A DNA stretch of 64,000 nt, from NCBI GenBank assembly GCA_034509755.1, contig CM067556.1, positions 13,043,501-13,107,500 of the forward strand, in the 5' to 3' direction. The DNA comes from Anisodus tanguticus (taxonomy: Eukaryota; Streptophyta; Magnoliopsida; Solanales; Solanaceae). The position numbers and the translations under genes were made by a program. Positions 58,230-64,000 of this stretch are shown here, in pieces (position 1 is the stretch's first letter; each line of letters begins with the position of its first letter). The notes below the pieces were generated by a model. It saw only the letters and a list, made by a program, of their open reading frames with translations, was not told the origin of the DNA and did not search any database.

Positions 58230-58330
58230 CTCAGTTTGTCTCAATTTATGTGACATCGTTTCATTTTTTGGTATGTTTCAAAAAGAATGTCACATTTTTA
58301 TATTTAGAAATAATTTAACTTTATGAGATG
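58230..58330. mobile_element. Left half of a MITE split by a copia insertion
   Basis: CTCAGTTTGTCTCAATTTAT follows TA. The sequence reaches TAACTTTATGAGATG at 58330, where the copia LTR begins. It resumes after the copia's second LTR at 63964 (the duplicated AGATG) as ATTTACAGCCACAC, the same order seen in the uninterrupted relative at 15229-15443. The right end lies outside the window. Confidence 0.7.
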
Positions 58331-58656
58331 TGTTGGTACATTCAATTCAGTCAGTGATATACACTGAATATACATCAAATATACAGACAAGAAGCATAAG
58401 CGAAGAGAAGAGAAAGAAGAAGAAGCAGATGTAGAAGAAGAAAACAGATAAGTAGTAATTTGATTGTATGTTATTGAATTCGAAAAAGTGTATATTACAT
58501 TTGCATTGTATCCATATATATACATGTGTAAATCTCTTAGATTTGACTACAACTAACTCTTAACTAACTTATAACCTCCTTAACCCCTAACTAACTTGTT
58601 AACTAACTTACTTACCTTCTAATTGCTTTAGTTTCAGATTTACTCTTTCCTCAACA
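58331..58656 (-). repeat. Copia 3' LTR
   Basis: Minus strand opens TGTTGAGGAAAGAGTAAATC (58656) and ends TGAATGTACCAACA (58331). 326 bp, similar to the 313 bp partner at 63651-63963 with small indels. Confidence 0.9.
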
Positions 58657-58679
58657 ATCCCCCTCAAGCTGGATGTTGG

Positions 58680-61600
58680 GAGTATATTCAGCAAGCCAAG
58701 CTTGGAGCATAGGTAATAATGTTGATTCTTACTCAATCCTTTGGTAAGTATATATGCATGTTGATTTGAAGTGTTAATTAATTCTGGTTTTATTATGCCT
58801 CTCTGTATTTTCTCTCTTATGAAGTGTAGATCAATTTATATGTGTTTAGTTCTTTCATGAAATAATGGATTTGTAGCAATATGTATTGCAGATTTGCTGT
58901 CAGTGTATACTATTACTGGTGAATTAATGTTGATCCCAATTTCTCCTAGTATGCCAAGTATCCAAGTTAGCTCAGCTAATGTTCCTGCTAAGCTTCTATA
59001 TTCTGATTCAGCTGAGCTTCTTGATATTGTAGATTGTTTCTTAGATTTCCATGAGATCAGTGAATCTCCTAGTGTAATTAGATAACCAGTGACTGATTTC
59101 CTTGTGTTAGGACAAGCAGCCTAGTCAGCATCACAATATGTTATTACTGATTCTTGAGCTTTACTGGACAGTAGTATTCCTTGTCCAGGTTGCATTTTGA
59201 TGTACCTAACTATCCTGAGTGCAGCATCCATATGTGGTTTCTTTGGTTGTTGCAAAAATTGACTAAGAGTATGTACACTGTAAGCTATGTCTGGTCTTGT
59301 ACCAGTTAGATAAAGTAATTTTCCTATCAGTCTTTGATACAAACTGATGTCTTCCAACAATTCATCTCCTGATTTTGTTTTTTTCTTTTATGTGGCCTGC
59401 TGATTTTGAGTGTGATCATCATACTCCTTGGTGGTAAGCTTCATTTTGCAATCAATATGAGTATTGATAGGTTTAGCTGCTGCCAGTCCTAGTTCAGAAA
59501 TAAGTTCTAGAGCATACTTTCTTTGATGCATCAGAATCCCTTTGTCTGACCTTGCAAATTCTATGCCCAGAAAATACCTTAGCTCTCCTAGGTATTTCAT
59601 TTTAAATGCTTGTTGTAAGGCATATTTTGTTTCCTCTATTTGTTCCATGTGATCTCCAGTAATCAGCATATCATCCACATAAACTAGTACCAATGTTATT
59701 CATTTTTCGTGTTTTCCTTGTAAATAGTGAGTGATCATATTGTGACTATTTAAACTCCATCTAAATTAATGCCTCTGTGAGTTTAAATTTCCATTGTCTT
59801 GGTGCTTGTTTAAGTCCATACAAGGATTTGATCAGTCTACACACTTGTCTCCCCCCTGACTGATGAATCCTTGTGGTAGTTCCATATCGATTTCATCATA
59901 TAGATCTCCTTGTAAAAAGGCATTTTACACATTCATTTGATGTATGTGCCAGTGTCTGAATGTTTCTATAGATAGTATATCTCTCACAGTAACCATTTTA
60001 ACTACTGGGGAAAAAGTTTCCTGGTAGTCAATACATTCTCTTTGACTGTAACCTTTTGCAACCAATCTAGCTTTGAGCCTTTCAATTTCTCCTGTTTCTT
60101 TGTATTTGATCTTGGAAATCCATTTACAACCTATTGTATTTATTCCTTCTGGCAAATCCACTATGTCCCATGTGTGATTGTCTTGCAGTGCTTTTATTTC
60201 TGCTTGTATTGCTTTCACCCATCTTGGATCCTTGGATGCCTCAATATAACTCCTTAGTTCTGTTATTTCTGAGAGTGATATGAGGTATGCTATATATTTT
60301 GTTGAGATTGGTTCATAGGATATGTAATTAGCTATAAGATAAGGTGTATTGTTTGACTTGGTAGTGATAATATCTTTGAGCCAGATTGGTGGTTGTTTTG
60401 ATCTGTTAGACTTTCTGGTAGATATTGTGTTTGTAGTTTGAATTTGTGTTTGAGGTAAATTTATATGTGATGTGGAATGTTGTTGTACTTGGGTGTATCA
60501 TTTTGAATTATATATGATATTATGGTTTCAGGTGGTTGAGTATTTCCTGGAGTATGTGTTCTTTGAATTAGACCTCTTTGTATATTGACCTGATGATCAT
60601 TAGTATGTATAGGAATAGATATATTTGTAGTAGAGTATACCTTTTCCCACTCACCAGTTTTATCATGCACAAATATCTGTTTTTCTGGTTTTGTTGACTT
60701 GAAAAGAAATTCTATTTTCCTGAAAGTAACATCTCTACTAACAAAAAAAATTGTTTTGAATGTCATATAATATGTAACCTTTTTGTATTTCAGAATATCC
60801 CATCATAGTACATATTCTTACCTTAGACTGTAACTTGTTTGACATTGTTAGATCATTAGCATAACATAGACATCCTAATACTTTTATATGACTGATAGAA
60901 GGTTTTTTCTTGTAAAGTTTCTCATAAGGTGAGATACCAGTAACATATGAGGGTAATATGTTTATTAAGTATACATCAGCTTTAATACATAGTTCCCAGA
61001 ATTTTAAAGGAATGTTGGCTTGAAATCTTACTGCTCTAGTTATTTCTAGTATGTGTCTATGTTTTCTCTCAGACACTCTATTTTGTTGAGGTGAATAAGA
61101 ACATGATCTTTGATGTATAATACCTAACTTTAGGAATATATTGTTACATACATCATTTACAAACTCTATACCATTATCAGTTCTTATTGTTTTAACAGTT
61201 TTGTTGAACTAAGTATTCACATATGCAAGAAATTGTTGAAGCACCACACACACACATCTGACTTGAGTTTTAGTAAGTATATCCAAGTCATTCTTGTAAA
61301 ATCATCTACAACTGTTAAAAAATATTTACTTCCATTGTGAGTTTGTACTTTGTAAGACCCCCAAACATCCATATGAATAAGATCAAAGTTGGAAGAACTT
61401 TTATTAACACTGACAGGAAAAGAAAGTCTACATTGTTTAGCACATGGACATACATTGAACTTCTTTATAGTTCTGAATATAACATCAGTTTTAGCTCTGA
61501 TTATTTTACTTAGAACAGTACTAGAAGTATGTACAAATCTTCTATGCCACAAGTCTATTTCTTCCTCTGACAGTGCAATAAATTCTTTATTATCTTTCAC

Positions 61601-63231
61601 ACTTAGGCCTAACTTGACTTGTTCATTTGGATGTCTTGATGATGTCTGATTTACTAGAGTATATAGCCCATCTTTCACCCTACCAATCTCCTTCACCTCC
61701 CATTGTAGAGATCCTGAAATAGACAGAAGTCAGGGTAGAGGATGGTTGCACACTGCAATTCTTTGGTGAGTTGTGACACATACATCAAATTATATTTAAA
61801 TTGAGGTAAGTAAAACACATTATTAAGGGTGCTTCTGTTAGACATAGTACTTGACCCTATATGAGTTACATTAATCATTTCTCATTTGGGTAAATGTACT
61901 TTCTTAGACTGAGAAATATTTAAACTGGTAGCTTTAGTTAACATTTCTATGTCAGAGACTATATGGTTAGTAGCTCCAGTATCTATAATCCATTGTTTAA
62001 TTGCATTAGATACAAGTAAGGCTTTATGATTGTACATACCTCCTGCATTAGCTGAAGACTGAGTAGTAGCTGATTCTTGTGTTGCTTTGGTTTGTATGTT
62101 GTGATTCAGCAGTTGGACTATTTGTTCATATTGATCCTTAGAGAAAACAGTGTTTCATGAACTTGCCAGTTGCTTGAATTTGTACCCACACTGAAGGACT
62201 TGTCATACATGTCACTAGTTTTGCATATTTTCTCAGTACCACTATATTCCTCAGTAGCATAGACATTATGAGCAACATGTTCCTTTCTTTTAGACTTGAA
62301 ATTTGAAGGATAACCTATCACCCTATAACAATGCTCTTTTGTGTGTCCTTTCATTTTACATACTTCACAAAACATATTCAAATTCCTTTTGAACGTCTGA
62401 GAGCTAGGACCTGCTTTGGAATACATGGCAGTATGATCATGGTTAATATTGTGACTAAACCTACTAGGTCTAACACCTAAGAGTCCAACTGACTTGGCGG
62501 TAATGGATTTCTGGTTTTCATCACTAGTTATCATAGAATAAGCCTTGTTAACGGTAGGCAATGGTGTCATTAATAGGATTTCTTGCTTGCATGTAATTTT
62601 CATTCAGCCCCATCAAGAATTGGTATAGCTTTTATCTTTGTAGATATTCTACAAAATCCTTAGACTTAGGACATCCACAGCTGGGAGGAGGTACTAAAGA
62701 TTGGAATTCCACCTATAGTGTCTTTTTATTAGAAAAATATTCAAAAACACTGGAATTACCCTGTGTTAAGGTAGCTATTTCTCTATGAAGATCATAGGTT
62801 CTTGATCCATCTACCTTATCAAATCTTCCTCTTAAGTCTTCCCATACTTCATAAGCAGTATCTGCATACAATACACCACTCACTAGACTACTTGAAACTA
62901 AGTTCATTAGCCATGCTTGAACCACAACATTCACTCTATCCCACTGATCCCACCATTCTTCTTCATAATGTTCTTTTTTACATTTTCCATTCACAAAGCC
63001 TAGTTTATTTCTTCCCAGCAGTGCAATTCTCATGGACTTACTCCATAAGGCATAATTTTCAAATCCTAGCAACTGAAATGTGATGAGAGAAACCCCGCTC
63101 ACATATGAAGATTGAAGAAACAATGAGTGATTCTGATCTAGAGAAGCAGTAACTCCTATAGTGATTCCTGAGTTTGTTCTTCCAATGGTGTTATTATGAT
63201 GATTCTCAGTAGTAGTTGGATCAGTTTCCAT
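58680..63231 (-). pseudogene. Copia polyprotein (gag-PR-INT-RT-RH), lightly broken
   Basis: Gag starts at Met 63231 and has LLGFENYALWSKSMRIALLG, WLMNLVSSSLVSGVLY, and AYEVWEDLRGRFDKVDGSRT. After a stop come FLMGLNENYMQ and the CCHC knuckle (CEVCKMKGHTKEHCYRVIGY, about 62320-62375). A protease region with WIIDTGATNHIVSDIEML lies at about 61950-62000. Integrase: DLWHRRFVHTSSTVLSKI and CPCAKQCRLSFP (HHCC), FDLIHMDVWGSYKVQTHNGS, VVDDFTRMTWIYLL, ending in an early stop near 61217; ERKHRHILEITRAVRFQANI follows. RT: HTWDIVDLPEGINTIGCKWI, ERLKARLVAKGYSQRECIDY, FSPVVKMVTVRDIL, then MVLVYVDDMLITGDHMEQIE (59693). RNase H: TGTRPDIAYSVHTLSQFLQQ, SRSSAESEYRSLAGTLAELT. Fewer lesions than the 51951 element. 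Confidence 0.88.
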
Positions 63232-63650
63232 TGCAGATAACCAGATATATGACCAAAAAGTATTCAAGAAGTGAATGTAGGTTTTCAGATATATGACAAG
63301 AAAAGATTTATCCAGGATGAACTTAATATGTTTTAACTGAACAGAACTTTAGTTGCAGACTTTTGAACTACAAGATTCAACTGATGTGATATTTAAATTC
63401 TGAGAATGAATCCACTCAGTAGATGAACAAAATTCTTAAGCTCTAACAAGTGGTAATAGAGACAAGAATTTGCAATAAAGTGAAGTACCAATAAGATTTC
63501 ACAGATAGAAATAAGGGAAGAAACAGTGAGATCTCAGAAAACTCAGAAATTGCAACATGCTAGAATTGTTGTATTAAGACCAGCAGATTACTTCAGATTT
63601 GGTTGTGGAAGCTTGTGATCTGTTCTAGTATTTATCAAGCTCTGATACCA

Positions 63651-63963
63651 TATTGGTACATTCAATTTATCCAGTGATATACACTGAATATACATCAAAT
63701 ATATAGACAAGAAGCAAAAGAGAAAGAAGAAGAAAATGTTGAAGAATAAGGCAGATAAGTAGTAATCTGATTGTATGTTATTGAATTCGAAAAAGTGTAT
63801 ATTACATTTGCATTGTATCCATATATATATATATATATGTATGTAGATCTCTTAGATTTGACTACAACTAACTCTTAACTAACTTATAACCTCCTAACTA
63901 ACTTGTTAACTAACTTACTTACCTTCTAACTACTTTAGTTTCAGATTTACTCTTTCCTTAACA
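63651..63963 (-). repeat. Copia 5' LTR
   Basis: Ends next to the primer site (TATTGGTACATTC on the + strand at 63651) and begins TGTTAAGGAAAGAG at 63963 on the minus strand. Holds a TA microsatellite near 63820-63838 that is longer than in its partner. Confidence 0.9.
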
Positions 63964-64000
63964 AGATGATTTACAGCCACACATTTATATAAGACTTATT

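Larger units (their letters stand above)
58331..63963 (-). mobile_element. Complete copia retrotransposon nested in a MITE
   Basis: LTRs at 58331-58656 (the 3' LTR) and 63651-63963 (the 5' LTR) are flanked by AGATG at 58326-58330 and 63964-63968. The primer site TGGTATCAGAGC lies at 63650-63639 and the purine tract CTTGAGGGGGA at about 58658-58668. The order on the minus strand is gag, zinc knuckle, protease, integrase, RT, RNase H. Some stops and frameshifts are present, so it is not autonomous as it stands. 5633 bp. Confidence 0.93.

Overview
This is a plant nuclear window, AT-rich, with intron-bearing genes and many degenerate transposons. The two genes read like other dicot genes. The dispersed repeats (TS-type SINEs, a TRIM with an initiator-Met primer site, Stowaway-like MITEs) and the copia and gypsy types together suggest Solanaceae, possibly Nicotiana. 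The genus is inferred, not shown. No tRNA, rRNA, CRISPR or prokaryote-type features are visible.

Only two loci look like intact host genes, both on the + strand. At 5735-8203 there is a nine-exon equilibrative nucleoside transporter (421 aa after splicing, full length for the plant ENT3-like clade). At 19073-29588 there is a twelve-exon WRC + RING-like + JmjC protein (1005 aa) of the plant KDM3 family (IBM1/JMJ24/JMJ28 relatives). In this protein all three expected Fe(II) ligands of the JmjC pocket are replaced (Ser704, Glu706, Tyr933), and intron 7, which splits the JmjC domain, carries a 2.6 kb degenerate hAT transposon with a near-perfect 8 bp target duplication. Just downstream, on the opposite strand (30452-31116), lies a decayed MOTHER OF FT AND TFL1 (PEBP family) gene that has lost exon 2 and carries frameshifts.

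The remainder is mostly mobile DNA. From 1 to 19 kb: SINEs, MITEs, an RNase H (LINE) fragment, a long inverted-repeat element behind the ENT gene, a perfect 150 bp tandem repeat of a hairpin, and a TRIM. From 31 to 38 kb: a TRIM joined to a copia LTR, two truncated copia elements, a Stowaway MITE and a deleted mariner-like element. From 40 to 50 kb: a possible solo LTR, GC-rich hAT-like elements, and a gypsy element with gag, protease and integrase C-terminus but no reverse transcriptase. From 51 to 64 kb: two structurally complete copia elements (51951-56601, +, target duplication ATAAC; 58331-63963, -, target duplication AGATG), the second inserted inside a MITE, and a 278 bp hAT MITE with a perfect 8 bp target duplication.

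All exon boundaries were worked out by hand from GT/AG sites, reading phase and family knowledge. No alignments or database searches were run.
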